Below, one piece after another: positions 35,241 through 44,310 of a DNA stretch of 64,000 bases. A program made the position numbers and the translations under genes. The notes under the pieces are model-generated. The model saw only the letters and a list, made by a program, of their open reading frames with translations, did no database searches and had not been told where the DNA came from. Numbering within the stretch: position 1 is the first letter of the stretch; each line of letters starts with the position of its first letter. Source of the stretch: Pedosphaera parvula Ellin514 (GTDB taxonomy: Bacteria; Verrucomicrobiota; Verrucomicrobiia; Limisphaerales; Pedosphaeraceae); the NCBI RefSeq assembly GCF_000172555.1, contig NZ_ABOX02000023.1:42381-106380 (forward strand). The letters run 5' to 3'.

Positions 35241-36534
35241 TACCAATGTCCTTCTCCATGATCCAAACAGCCTGCTAAACTTCGAGGATAACAATGTCCT
35301 CATTCCCATCGAAGTCATTGAGGAAATTGATCGCTTCAAACGTGAATCTTCCGAGTTAGGTCAAAACGCCCGCACAGTCTCGCGTTCCCTCGACAGCTTG
35401 CGCGAACAGGGCAGCCTGAACGAAGGAGTTGAACTCGAAAATGGCGGATGCCTTCGCATCATATTTCAAAAGAAGCTAAAGAGCGACACCACCCAGGCTA
35501 TCTTCACAGACAACACGGTCGACAATCGCATTTTAAGCCAGGCCCTGGCTATTCAGAAAGCTCATCCCAAATCCCACACGATCCTGGTCAGCAAAGACAT
35601 CAATCTTCGCATCAAGGCAGATGCTTTGGGCCTTCAGGCTGAGGATTACGAAACCGATCGCATCCAGATCAAAGACCTTTACACCGGGATGTTGGAGATG
35701 ATGGTCAGCGCAGAAAAAATGGCCGCGTTTCGCACCAACGGAGAATTGGAATTGAATGGTGGCAACACCTACTTCCCCAATGAGTATTGCACGCTCATGG
35801 AGGAAACAAATCCCAAACGCACGGCTTTGACCAAGGTGGATCCAACGGGCAAAAAACTCGTTCCCATCATCGACAACCGTGAAGGAGTCTGGGGCATCAA
35901 ACCGCGCAATCGCGAACAGCATTTTGCTTTTGACGCTCTGCTGGATGATCGCATCAAATTGGTCACCTTGATGGGTAAGGCAGGCACGGGCAAAACTCTT
36001 ATGGCCATGGCTGCCGGTTTGAAAAAAACCGTATTGGATCGTGAGTTTCGCCGGCTGGTGGTTGCCCGCCCCACCATTTCTATGGGCAAGGAACTTGGAT
36101 TTTTGCCAGGCTCGTTGGAGGAAAAATTGGCGCCTTGGATGCAGCCAATTCATGATGCCCTGGAGATGCTCAGTGACTTGAACATGGGCCAGGAAAGCCG
36201 TCGCAGCAATGATCTCATGCGCTCCGGCAGCATCGTGGTGGAAGCCTTAAGCTACATCCGGGGCCGCAGCATCGCCCACCAGTTCATGGTCATTGATGAA
36301 GCCCAAAACCTGACTCCGCTTGAAGTGAAGACCATCATCACCCGCGTCGGGCACGGAACAAAGATTATCTTTACCGGCGATCCTTATCAGATCGATAACC
36401 CTTACGTGGACTCCTCCTCGAACGGGTTCAACTATATCATCAGTAAGTTCCGCTCTCAGGCGATAGCTGCCCATATCGAACTACAAAAGGGCGAACGCTC
36501 GGAATTGGCTGAATTGGCCGCCAATCTCTTGTAA
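35221..36534 (+). CDS. PIN-PhoH fusion ATPase/ribonuclease
   Basis: The 437-residue product starts at GTG 35221 with an N-terminal PIN domain (KNYVLDTNVLLHDP, with Asp6 as the first acidic residue, then IPIEVIEEIDRFKRES and FTDNTVDNRIL). The C-terminal PhoH-type ATPase carries Walker A LMGKAGTGKT near 250-259 and Walker B MVIDEAQN near 356-363. Such PIN-PhoH fusions (YlaK-like, PhoH2) are RNA helicases/RNases linked to toxin-like or stress RNA processing. It overlaps the GST-like gene by 20 bases. The gene is followed by a long inverted repeat. Confidence 0.93.
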   Translation: MKNYVLDTNVLLHDPNSLLNFEDNNVLIPIEVIEEIDRFKRESSELGQNARTVSRSLDSLREQGSLNEGVELENGGCLRIIFQKKLKSDTTQAIFTDNTVDNRILSQALAIQKAHPKSHTILVSKDINLRIKADALGLQAEDYETDRIQIKDLYTGMLEMMVSAEKMAAFRTNGELELNGGNTYFPNEYCTLMEETNPKRTALTKVDPTGKKLVPIIDNREGVWGIKPRNREQHFAFDALLDDRIKLVTLMGKAGTGKTLMAMAAGLKKTVLDREFRRLVVARPTISMGKELGFLPGSLEEKLAPWMQPIHDALEMLSDLNMGQESRRSNDLMRSGSIVVEALSYIRGRSIAHQFMVIDEAQNLTPLEVKTIITRVGHGTKIIFTGDPYQIDNPYVDSSSNGFNYIISKFRSQAIAAHIELQKGERSELAELAANLL

Positions 36535-36556
36535 CTGTCCTCAATCAGGCAAATCC

Positions 36557-36594
36557 AGCGCCGTTTCAACTAAATCTTGTGTTGAAACGGCGCT
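36557..36594. terminator. Hairpin between PhoH and the next gene, probable terminator
   Basis: A perfect 14-base stem (AGCGCCGTTTCAAC with GTTGAAACGGCGCT) encloses a ten-base loop. No T run follows, so termination would be Rho-dependent or the stem may protect the transcript's 3' end. Confidence 0.6.
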
Positions 36595-36628
36595 TGGCAG
36601 AAGCCCTAATGTTCTCTATACTGTTTAA

Positions 36629-37162
36629 GTGACTGGCTTCTTGAGAGTTATGGGAGTCGTGAACGCCGCGATCTGGTTTGGCGCGGCAATCTTCTTCACC
36701 GCAGTGATCGGACCCGCAGTTTTTTCCCAGGAAACGCACAAACTTTTTGGAGAAACCGCCTTTCCTTACTATGCGGGCGGAATTGCCATGATCATGATCC
36801 GGCGCTATTTCCTGCTCCAAATAATCTGTGCCGCAGTTGCTCTTTTGCATTTCCTCCTCGAGAAGATTTCGTTTCAAAGGAAGTTGACCCGATTCACCCT
36901 CATTCTGCTCCTAAGTCTTTTCGGACTTGGCTTGATCGGTAGATTTGGATTTTACCCCAAAATGGAGGCTCTGCGGCAAACAATGTATTTCGGCCAGACG
37001 GCCGAACAGAAAGAGAAAGCCCGCTCCACTTTTGGTGCCTGGCACGGCTTTTCCCAGGTCGTGAACCTGGTCATGATCGGCGGGCTCTTCATCTATCTCA
37101 TACAGCTCAATAAACCAGTGGAATCGGTTCGTTACGGCGGGGTTACAAAGTTCCGAGGTTGA
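36629..37162 (+). CDS. DUF4149-like membrane protein
   Basis: The 177-residue product starts at GTG 36629 (or ATG 36650). It has four hydrophobic segments (about 5-28, 58-77, 87-106 and 143-162). The AAIWFGAAIFFTAVIGPAVF start, a YYAGGIA-like loop and a GRFGFYPKMEALRQTMY stretch with AWHGFSQVVNLVMIGG resemble the DUF4149/TMEM205 family, which has no clear function. The PUR-domain gene follows on the same strand. Confidence 0.72.
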   Translation: MTGFLRVMGVVNAAIWFGAAIFFTAVIGPAVFSQETHKLFGETAFPYYAGGIAMIMIRRYFLLQIICAAVALLHFLLEKISFQRKLTRFTLILLLSLFGLGLIGRFGFYPKMEALRQTMYFGQTAEQKEKARSTFGAWHGFSQVVNLVMIGGLFIYLIQLNKPVESVRYGGVTKFRG

Positions 37163-37199
37163 CAAATCCGGAACGTGTCCGACCTTGTAAAGGAGAGGA

Positions 37200-37220
37200 A
37201 TGCCCTGGGTGGGCATCTAA
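37200..37220 (+). other. Possible six-codon upstream ORF
   Basis: The strongest ribosome binding site in the area (AAAGGAGAGG) precedes an ATG at 37200. The frame it opens, MPWVGI, stops at 37220, eleven bases before the ATG of the PUR gene. It may guide translation by re-initiation, or the site may serve a non-ATG start of the PUR gene. Confidence 0.35.
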
Positions 37221-37231
37221 AGAAAAAGCGT

Positions 37232-37543
37232 ATGATTTCAAATGACCGTCCGTCACCTTACGGGAATCGTTCTTACGGGTCTTTTCCGCCAAAGCCACCT
37301 GTTAACGAGGAGACAATCAAGACGGATAAAATTCAAATTGAGCGCAAAACATTTGTGTTTACGCTGAAGGAGAATCCACGCGGCCGTTTTCTCCGCATTA
37401 CTGAAGATGTTGGCGGCAGACGCGATACGATCATTATTCCAGCTCCAGGTCTGGAGGACTTCAAGAGGCTGCTCGATGATATGGTAAAGGCTTCAGGCGA
37501 TAGTCCACCCAAAGCTGAAGAGGAAGGAACTCAACCAGAATAA
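37232..37543 (+). CDS. PUR family DNA/RNA-binding protein
   Basis: The product from ATG 37232 has 103 residues; the same frame is open from GTG 37175 (122 residues). The core IQIERKTFVFTLKENPRGRFLRITE then RRDTIIIPAPGLEDFKRLLDDMV is the bacterial PUR repeat, a single-stranded nucleic-acid-binding fold related to eukaryotic Pur-alpha. A basic, Pro/Ser/Tyr-rich N-terminus and an acidic tail flank it. Bacterial PUR proteins bind RNA or DNA as dimers. The start is unsettled because of the short ORF at 37200. Confidence 0.85.
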   Translation: MISNDRPSPYGNRSYGSFPPKPPVNEETIKTDKIQIERKTFVFTLKENPRGRFLRITEDVGGRRDTIIIPAPGLEDFKRLLDDMVKASGDSPPKAEEEGTQPE

Positions 37544-37667
37544 TGGATTGAGTTCTTTGCAGGCATCTACACCAAAAAGCAAATAATCGATAAGGTTCAC
37601 CGCTTTTTCAAAAAAGCGTCAGTCAGCCGTTATTTTTAAATGCGTCTGGACGTAAAACTTGGTCACA

Positions 37668-38045
37668 CTAACCAGCTTCAGACACTGCCGCCTTGGCCTT
37701 ACGACGGGGCTTAATTTTTGGCGCATCGCCCCAGAGTCCTTCGAGATTATATTTTTCTCGAACGTCTGACTTCATGACATGCACGATCACGTCAAAATAA
37801 TCCAATACAACCCATGCCGTTTGCAGCGTGCCATCCACGGCTCTTGGCCTCAGATTGTGTTCTGTATGTAGCCTTTCCGTGATTTCATCCATGATCGCAC
37901 GCAAATGCGGCTCACTGGTTCCCGAAGCCACTACGAAATAGTCCGTGACCGTGGAAAGCGCCCGCACATCCATGATCACAATGTTCTCCGCTTTACGGTT
38001 ATCAGCCAATTCCCGGCAAAGTAATGCCAACTTTTTCGAATCCAT
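37668..38045 (-). CDS. rsfS: Ribosome silencing factor RsfS
   Basis: The 125-residue product matches the RsfS/Iojap family: NIVIMDVRALSTVTDYFVVASG, then HLRAIMDEITERLH, WVVLDYFDVIVHVM and the closing YNLEGLWGDAP. The protein binds ribosomal protein L14 on the large subunit and blocks subunit joining when nutrients are scarce. A basic tail (IKPRRKAKA) follows the core. The neighbouring upstream gene on the same strand is nadD, a pairing seen in many bacteria, although a gap of about 105 bases separates them here. Confidence 0.95.
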   Translation of the reverse strand: MDSKKLALLCRELADNRKAENIVIMDVRALSTVTDYFVVASGTSEPHLRAIMDEITERLHTEHNLRPRAVDGTLQTAWVVLDYFDVIVHVMKSDVREKYNLEGLWGDAPKIKPRRKAKAAVSEAG

Positions 38046-38150
38046 CTAACGGAACAATGGCTCATCTTGGCGGAGAAGTCATCTCATAAATAGTTGCCAA
38101 TCGACAGCCGGTAATAAGGGATGCTTTTACGCCGCCTCTGCCCAAGGCGC

Positions 38151-38735
38151 TCACAGATAAAGCTTATAATTGCGTATGGCCTCCGCCACAGCCGGAGCGA
38201 CAAGATTATCTATCGACAAGCCCATTCTCACCCGTTCACGGATCTGGGAGGCCGATACGCCCAAAGGAAAACCTTGTAACGAATGTCCCCGAAACTCTCC
38301 GGGGAACACTGCTTCAGGTTGGCCAGGCCGTGGAATGACAATGAACTTCAGTAACCGCGCCAGTTCCTCCGACTCTCTCCATTTATGCAACGAAGACACG
38401 TGATCGGCTCCAATGAGGTAATACAACTCCGCATCCCCAAACCGCCCGACATAATTCCTGACCGTATCAATCGTGTAGGAAACTCCACCCCGCGCGATCT
38501 CCTGCTCATCTATTTCGTAGTTGCTTTTGCCAGCCAACGCCAGACGCAGCAAGCGGAGTCGTTCAGCGGCTGGCGTAGGTGCCATGCCCGGCTTGAACGG
38601 GGATTGCGCAGCGGGAATAAAAAACAACCGTTCCAACCCCATCTCTTCACAGGCAGCCTGCGCCACCAGCAGATGGCCTAGGTGCACCGGATCAAAAGAC
38701 CCGCCGTAAAGACCTATTTTCTTCTTCGTGCTCAC
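38151..38735 (-). CDS. nadD: Nicotinate-nucleotide adenylyltransferase
   Basis: The 194-residue product starts at GTG 38735. It has the nucleotidyltransferase motif GGSFDPVHLGHLLVAQAA near residues 11-28, FIPAAQSPFKPG for the substrate loop, SYTIDTVRNY, LIGADHVSSLHKW and the C-terminal VSASQIRERVRMG (the SxxxxR signature). NadD adenylates nicotinate mononucleotide in NAD synthesis. It lies upstream of rsfS in the usual order. Confidence 0.96.
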   Translation of the reverse strand: MSTKKKIGLYGGSFDPVHLGHLLVAQAACEEMGLERLFFIPAAQSPFKPGMAPTPAAERLRLLRLALAGKSNYEIDEQEIARGGVSYTIDTVRNYVGRFGDAELYYLIGADHVSSLHKWRESEELARLLKFIVIPRPGQPEAVFPGEFRGHSLQGFPLGVSASQIRERVRMGLSIDNLVAPAVAEAIRNYKLYL

Positions 38736-38851
38736 ACCGAAGCAAGGTTCAAAGCCCGAACGCCATCGGTCAAGCTCAACTTCATCTGAATAAAATCCTC
38801 AGTTTAAAAGAAATCCTTGCCACAATTCACTTTTCCTCTTTTTCTTAAATC

Positions 38852-39604
38852 ATGAAATTTCGCACAATTCTTTATTCCCTCCTCCTTTGTTCAGCCACAA
38901 CCATCTCCTTCGCCCAAACGTCCACTAACAAGCCGGACGCTAAACCTTCAGTTGCCGCCGAATCACCAATTATCCCCGTACCTCGCGAGGGCAAACCCTT
39001 TCAGCGCTATCAGGCCTTAAACGAGCGCGTGAAAACAAACCAGGGCGACCTGGACGTGCTCTTCGTCGGCGATTCCATCACCCAAGGATGGGAAGGTAAC
39101 GGCAAAACAGTCTGGCAGAAATATTACGGCTCCCATAAAGCGGTGAACATCGGCATCGGTGGTGACCGCACCGAGCACGTCCTCTGGCGCCTGGAACATG
39201 GCAATGCCGATGGCATGAAGCCAAAAGTCACCGTGTTGATGATCGGTACCAACAACTCCGGCAAAGGACGCAACACTCCTTCAGAAATTGTTGAAGGCGT
39301 TACCGCGGTGGTTCACAAACTCCAGGAAAAATTTCCAGAAACTAAAATTCTGTTGCTTGGCATTTTCCCTCGTGGAAAAGACTTTAATGAACAACGCGGA
39401 GACATCAACCAGGTAAATCAGGCCATCCACAAACTTGAAGACAACCAAAAGGTGTTCTTCCTCGACTTCGGCCAGGTCTTCATCAATGCCGATGGCTCCA
39501 TCTCCAAGGACATCATGCCCGACTACCTTCACCCCAACCAAAAAGGTTACGAACTCTGGGCCGAAGCCATGGAGCCAAAGCTGAAGGAACTTCTGGCGAA
39601 ATAA
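38852..39604 (+). CDS. Secreted SGNH/GDSL hydrolase (PAF-acetylhydrolase-like esterase)
   Basis: The 250-residue product has a signal peptide (FRTILYSLLLCSATTISFA) and an SGNH fold. Block I is FVGDSITQGW with Ser75, block II is IGGDRTEHVLWRL, block III is MIGTNNSGK with the Asn, and block V is PDYLHPNQKGY with Asp224 and His227. The GDRTEHVLWR segment is typical of the PAF-AH beta/gamma-like subgroup. Such enzymes remove acetyl or acyl groups from carbohydrates; a role in polysaccharide de-esterification outside the cell is likely. The convergent cstA gene ends 48 bases further. Confidence 0.92.
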   Translation: MKFRTILYSLLLCSATTISFAQTSTNKPDAKPSVAAESPIIPVPREGKPFQRYQALNERVKTNQGDLDVLFVGDSITQGWEGNGKTVWQKYYGSHKAVNIGIGGDRTEHVLWRLEHGNADGMKPKVTVLMIGTNNSGKGRNTPSEIVEGVTAVVHKLQEKFPETKILLLGIFPRGKDFNEQRGDINQVNQAIHKLEDNQKVFFLDFGQVFINADGSISKDIMPDYLHPNQKGYELWAEAMEPKLKELLAK

Positions 39605-39652
39605 ATCCGTTCAGGCTTGTTCCACTACCGCTTGCTGCTGTTCCCAGCTCGA

Positions 39653-42061
39653 TCAGCAGCAGCGGTTGATCCCATCAAAACGCTTCTCGGTGACTTCCAC
39701 GTAAAGTTGCTCCGGTGTCTTCTGGCCGCAAATCTCAGTTCCTCCCGCGAGCAAATCCACCCGCACCTTGCCTTCTCTAGGCGACACGCAATTACAGGCT
39801 GCCGCCTGTTTCTGAGCGCGTTCTAAATGCGCCTCACCTGACAACTCCTTCAGCAAGGCAAAGCCCAAAGTAATCAGTCCAACAAGGTGCAACGGCTTCG
39901 CTTCTACAATTGAATAATCCGGCAACCAGACGGGCTCGCTCTCTCGCAAAGTCGCCAGCTTCTTTCGCGCCAGTAGCAACACCCATTCGCGCACGCTTAA
40001 CACCACAATCAAAGTGACCAGTAACAGAAATATCGCCACCACCACTGTATCGACAATCTGGTTCACCCGCTCGATCCGATTATTCCGCACGGCCTGCTCC
40101 GCCTTCTTGATTGCCTCAGCATCTCCGCTGTTCTGCAACGCACTGGCCGCCGCCTGTAACGCCGGCAACTTCCCGTCCAGCTCAGTCGCAATCTGCAAAA
40201 ATCCTATGCGCGGAAAATTCGGGCGATCCTCGTGATGCAATATCTTCTGATAACCCGCCGTCATCGTCACTGCCAGCAACCAGATTAATGGCACCAATGT
40301 CGCCAGCGCCAAAACCGGCCTGCCAGCGTCGGAGGTTAAACCTTCACCGCTGGACTTGGTTGCTGGTTGCAATTGCATCTTCAGAATAATCGTTGTCGCC
40401 AGGCATAGCGCTATCGCGGCCAGTAGCTGGTTCGCGATCCCGAACAATGGCCATAACGCCTTCACGCCACCGTTCGGATCCAACACTCCCTGAATCAGAA
40501 AATAGCCCCAGCCCGCAACCATCAAAATACTCGCCACTACATTGGCAGCCACGCTCTTCGTATCGCCCAAAGGTTTCCACAAGCCCCCCAACATGTCCTG
40601 CAATAAGTAACGTCCCACTCGCGTTCCGGCATCAAGGGTTGTCAAAATAAACAACGCTTCAAACATCACCGCGAAGTGATACCAAAGATCCAGCCACCTG
40701 CCGTGCGTCACTTTCGAAAGTATCTGCGACATCCCCACCGCCAGCGTCGAGGCTCCGCCCGTGCGACCAAACAGCGTCTTCTCCCCGCTCTGAACGGCTA
40801 GTTCCTGCATGTGATCCACTGTAACTGGAAAACCCCACGCACTTACTTTTGCCACCGTGGCTTCAGCGGGTCCTGGCACATTCATGCTCAGGTAAACGCC
40901 AGGATCCAGTGTGCATGCCGCCACCAGCGCCATGATCGCCACCAGCGATTCCAGACACATTGCGCCATAACCAATCGGCCGTGCATAACCTTCCCGCGTG
41001 ATGATTTTCGGCGTGGTCCCACTCGCGATCAATGTATGGAAACCACTGATCGCCCCACAGGCAATCGTAATGAAACAAAATGGAAAAATCTTGCCAGGCA
41101 CCACTGGTCCTGACCCATCCACAAAGTGCGTAAGCGCCGGCATATGCAATTTGGGCAACACCAAAAAAATTCCCACCACCAACGCAAAAATCGTCCCCAA
41201 CTTCATGAACGTGCTTAAATAATCGCGCGGCGCCAACAGCAGCCAGACGGGCAACACACTCGCCGCCAGACCATAAATAAGAATCGTCCACGCCAGATTC
41301 ATGGCGCTCATGGTAAACACCGAACTCCAATACGCATCTCCGTGCACAAACCGTCCACCCCAAACCGCCAGCAAAAGCAAAGCGACACCAAACACTGATG
41401 CCTCCATCACCTTCCCCACCCGCACGAAGCGCATGTATCCGCCCATGAACATTGCAATTGGAATGGTGGCTCCCACCGTGAATACACCCCACGGACTTTC
41501 CGCCAGCGTCCTCACCACCACCAATGCCAGCACGGCCAGCAAAATAATCATGATTGCCAGAATCGCGATCATCGCGACGTATCCCGCCGCGGAGTTCAAC
41601 TCCTCCTTCACCATTTGTCCAAGCGATTTCCCATTGCGCCGCATGGAACTGAACAGAATAACGAAATCCTGCACCGCCCCTCCCAGCACGACACCAATCA
41701 AAATCCACAATGTCCCGGGCAGATACCCGAACTGCGCTGCCAATACCGGCCCGACCAATGGCCCCGGTCCAGAGATCGCCGCAAAATGATGGCCAAAGAC
41801 AATCCACTTGTTGGTCTTCACGAAATCCTTGCCGTCATCATGCACCTCACAAGGCGTTGCCCGCCGGTCATTCAACATCAAAACACTCGCCGCGATCCAT
41901 TTGGAATAAAACCGGTAACCAATCGCATAAGTGCAAACCGCAGCAATGAGGATGTAAATCGAATTGAGCGCTTCCCCGCGATGGAACGCCAAAGTCGCAT
42001 AGGCCCATCCTCCAGCAATCGCCAGGATGAGCCAAAACAATGTAGTGGCCAGTTTCTTCAT
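39653..42061 (-). CDS. cstA: Carbon starvation protein CstA-type transporter
   Basis: The 802-residue product has many helices. The conserved N-terminal CstA domain includes FGHHFAAISGPGPLVGPVLAAQFGYLPG (with HHFAAISGPGP near residue 90), GAVQDFVILFSSMRRNGKSL and SGTTPKII. CstA and BtsT are peptide or pyruvate transporters induced on carbon limitation. The C-terminal domain (about 640-802) is variable, with one more helix and a Cys-containing end (NRCC). It lacks a nearby two-component regulator. A bulged hairpin overlaps the stop codon. Confidence 0.94.
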   Translation of the reverse strand: MKKLATTLFWLILAIAGGWAYATLAFHRGEALNSIYILIAAVCTYAIGYRFYSKWIAASVLMLNDRRATPCEVHDDGKDFVKTNKWIVFGHHFAAISGPGPLVGPVLAAQFGYLPGTLWILIGVVLGGAVQDFVILFSSMRRNGKSLGQMVKEELNSAAGYVAMIAILAIMIILLAVLALVVVRTLAESPWGVFTVGATIPIAMFMGGYMRFVRVGKVMEASVFGVALLLLAVWGGRFVHGDAYWSSVFTMSAMNLAWTILIYGLAASVLPVWLLLAPRDYLSTFMKLGTIFALVVGIFLVLPKLHMPALTHFVDGSGPVVPGKIFPFCFITIACGAISGFHTLIASGTTPKIITREGYARPIGYGAMCLESLVAIMALVAACTLDPGVYLSMNVPGPAEATVAKVSAWGFPVTVDHMQELAVQSGEKTLFGRTGGASTLAVGMSQILSKVTHGRWLDLWYHFAVMFEALFILTTLDAGTRVGRYLLQDMLGGLWKPLGDTKSVAANVVASILMVAGWGYFLIQGVLDPNGGVKALWPLFGIANQLLAAIALCLATTIILKMQLQPATKSSGEGLTSDAGRPVLALATLVPLIWLLAVTMTAGYQKILHHEDRPNFPRIGFLQIATELDGKLPALQAAASALQNSGDAEAIKKAEQAVRNNRIERVNQIVDTVVVAIFLLLVTLIVVLSVREWVLLLARKKLATLRESEPVWLPDYSIVEAKPLHLVGLITLGFALLKELSGEAHLERAQKQAAACNCVSPREGKVRVDLLAGGTEICGQKTPEQLYVEVTEKRFDGINRCC

Positions 42062-42119
42062 CGATCAAATGTGTAGCATTAGACTTTTAACCAGAATCAG
42101 GGCCTCCCGACTAGGGAAT

Positions 42120-42578
42120 TTAGCGAATCGCCTTCTCAAAAATTCGATAGTGCGTCTCCTCCATCCCGAGCTTGGAGTACGCCCGGTGCGCCCTGCTGTT
42201 CTCCTTTTCCACATACAACCGCAACGAACACACCTCTCCTGATTCCTTCGCCAACCGCTCCACGTGCTCAAATAGCGCTTTGAACACTCCCTGGCCCCGA
42301 AACTCTTCCTTCACGAAAACACTCTGTATCCACCAGATATTTCCATTGCGCCAATCGCTCCATTCGTAAGTGACCAATGTTTGCCCAACGACTCCCGCTC
42401 CCGTCTCTTCGGCAACGAAGTAAACCCCTTTGGCCGCAGCTTTCAGCAACGCCCCCACCCCTTTCCGCACGGTCTCCGGTGCGAGCTTCAGGTGCTCAGA
42501 TTCCCATGCCAGCCGCAGGTTAAAATCAGCAACCACCTCTGCATCACTCAAATTGGCTGTGCGAATGTTCATAGCCAT
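42120..42578 (-). CDS. GNAT-family N-acetyltransferase
   Basis: The 152-residue product has the GNAT fold: IRTANLSDAEVVADF at the start, IQSVFVKEEFRGQGVFKALFEHV with the acetyl-CoA motif A (R/Q-x-x-G-x-G/A as RGQGVF), and LRLYVEKENSRAHRAYSKLGME as motif B. The acceptor is unknown. It lies upstream of cstA by 58 bases on the same strand and could be co-transcribed. Either of two ATG codons two residues apart could start it. Confidence 0.92.
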   Translation of the reverse strand: MAMNIRTANLSDAEVVADFNLRLAWESEHLKLAPETVRKGVGALLKAAAKGVYFVAEETGAGVVGQTLVTYEWSDWRNGNIWWIQSVFVKEEFRGQGVFKALFEHVERLAKESGEVCSLRLYVEKENSRAHRAYSKLGMEETHYRIFEKAIR

Positions 42579-42651
42579 ATTTTGATGATTTAATGGAAAC
42601 GTTTAAAGCACGAAAACTTGTTTAGTCCCCAGCCATTCACCATATTTGATC

Positions 42652-42933
42652 ATGGACGAAAACGAACCTGTCCAACTGCCGATCGACGGAGTTTTGGATC
42701 TGCACACCTTTCGACCGCGCGAGATCAAAGACCTTGTTCTTGACTACCTCGCCGCCTGTCAGGAGCGTGGCATTCTGCAAGTCCGCATCATTCATGGCAA
42801 AGGCAGCGGCAACCTCCGTCGCACGGTTCACTCCATTCTTGGCAAACATCCTGAAGTCATTTCCTATTCGCTCGATCATCCACAATTTGGTGGCTGGGGA
42901 GCAACCATCCTGACGCTACGAAAAAAAGCCTGA
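42652..42933 (+). CDS. Smr domain protein
   Basis: The 93-residue product from ATG 42652 is nearly a bare Smr domain: LDLHTFRPREIKDLVLDYL (the DLHG-like start; here LDLHTF), VRIIHGKGSGNLRRTVHSIL (HGKGSG-LR signature) and a closing GGWGATILTL. Smr domains, as in MutS2, cleave or bind nucleic acids, and free ones may act in ribosome rescue or in recombination suppression. No other repair gene is adjacent. Confidence 0.9.
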   Translation: MDENEPVQLPIDGVLDLHTFRPREIKDLVLDYLAACQERGILQVRIIHGKGSGNLRRTVHSILGKHPEVISYSLDHPQFGGWGATILTLRKKA

Positions 42934-43051
42934 GACGTTTGGAGCCGGTTTTCCACGTTTTAAGTACGTAGGTATTCACCCCATACTGGAAATGCCCGGT
43001 TTATGGAAACACTTTGCCGTCGTTGAAAACCCTAACTAAAACGTACGGATT

Positions 43052-44239
43052 ATGAAACAAGCGGCTACTCTGCTCCTACTCACCTCCTCGGTACTCATCT
43101 CTCATGCCGATATCGTAAAATTCACTTTGGGACCAAACGGCCTGAATCCTTCTAATGCAGTTCCAGCAGTAACCAACAGCACGGGTGCCGGGGACAAAAT
43201 CTCTGGAGGCATCTGCTTTGATACCACAGCCGCCACTCTGAAATTTAATTTCGGCTATGGTTCCGCTGCGGGATTCAGTGATCTTACTGGCCCGGCTTCC
43301 TCCGTCCACATTCATGGACCTGCTTCCGCATTTGAAAACGCCGGTGTTCAATTTGACCTGACGCCCTTTTTGTTCCCGTCTATAGATCCTTCCAAAGGCG
43401 GCACAGTTTACGGCTCCTTGGGTATGAACTCCGAACAATCGTCCAATCTTCTCGCGGGACTTGATTATATCGAGATTCATACCACGGCAAATCCTGACGG
43501 AGAACTCCGTGCTCAGTTGATACCAGCCTTGGTCAGCAACACAGCCCCTGTGCTGCTCTGTCCCGGGGATGCCACGGTCGAATGCAACGGCCAACCGATC
43601 AACCTGACAGCTCATGTATCCGACGCTGAGGGAGATGCTTTGCAGGTGATTTGGAGCCTGAATGGTTCGCCCGTTCAAACCAACAACATCGCGGCCGGTG
43701 GCACGACCAATGGAGTCGACGTAGTCCTGGCAGCCAGCTTCGATCTGGGCACCAACATGGTTGGAATTGCCGTCTCCGATACTGCCGGTAATTCCACCTC
43801 CTGCTCCAGCACTATTGTAGTGCAGGATACCACACCTCCTGTAATCAGTGGATGCACCGTGAGTCCCAAGGTGCTCTGGCCGCCCAATCACAAGCTGATC
43901 CCTATCGACATCAAGATCCGTGCGCTCGATACCTGCGGCTCCGCCACTTGGAAAATCATTTCTGTCGAGAGCAATGAACCAGTGGGAAGCGGCAATGATG
44001 ATACAAAAAAGAACGATCCGAAGGGCAAAGACAATGGCAAGGGCGGCAATGGCAGCGGCAATACCGCGCCGGACTGGATCATCACCGGTGATCATTGCGT
44101 TCAATTGCGTGCGGAACGCTCTGGAAAAGGCAAGGGCCGGATATACTCAGTTACCGTCCAGGCAACCGATGCAGCCGGTAATACTTCGGCCCCAAAAGTG
44201 TTGACGGTAACCGTGCCTCACTCGCAGAATGGCAAGTAA
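43052..44239 (+). CDS. Secreted CHRD-domain protein with HYR/Ig-like repeats
   Basis: The 395-residue product has a signal peptide (KQAATLLLLTSSVLISHA). Next come a CHRD domain (about 20-165: FTLGPNGLNPS, SSVHIHGPAS, YIEIHTTANPDGELRAQLI), an Ig/PKD-like domain (APVLLCPGDATVECNGQPIN) and a HYR-like domain with VQDTTPPVISGCTVSPKVLWPPNHK. A Lys/Gly/Asn-rich insert of about 25 residues near 315-340 interrupts the last domain. CHRD proteins are probably surface-exposed or secreted, but their role in bacteria is unknown. A terminator follows. Confidence 0.85.
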   Translation: MKQAATLLLLTSSVLISHADIVKFTLGPNGLNPSNAVPAVTNSTGAGDKISGGICFDTTAATLKFNFGYGSAAGFSDLTGPASSVHIHGPASAFENAGVQFDLTPFLFPSIDPSKGGTVYGSLGMNSEQSSNLLAGLDYIEIHTTANPDGELRAQLIPALVSNTAPVLLCPGDATVECNGQPINLTAHVSDAEGDALQVIWSLNGSPVQTNNIAAGGTTNGVDVVLAASFDLGTNMVGIAVSDTAGNSTSCSSTIVVQDTTPPVISGCTVSPKVLWPPNHKLIPIDIKIRALDTCGSATWKIISVESNEPVGSGNDDTKKNDPKGKDNGKGGNGSGNTAPDWIITGDHCVQLRAERSGKGKGRIYSVTVQATDAAGNTSAPKVLTVTVPHSQNGK

Positions 44240-44272
44240 TCAATCTCAGTAGTCGGAATCCATAACGAACGA

Positions 44273-44295
44273 GGGACCTGCAAAGGTCCCTTTTT
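44273..44295 (+). terminator. Rho-independent terminator after the CHRD gene
   Basis: A seven-base stem (GGGACCT with AGGTCCC) with GCAA tetraloop is followed by five T residues, 34 bases after the stop codon. Confidence 0.92.
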
Positions 44296-44310
44296 CCTGT
44301 ACCGACTTCG

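Noticed and set aside
37601..37618. AT-rich hairpin CGCTTTTT/AAAAAAGCG between convergent genes
   Set aside because: The stem is weak with a one-base loop; it could assist termination but does not reach the standard used for the other terminators.
39628..39665. Hairpin CCGCTTGCTGCTG/CAGCAGCAGCGG at the cstA end
   Set aside because: The stem is bulged and overlaps the cstA stop, and no T run follows on either strand; not a convincing terminator.
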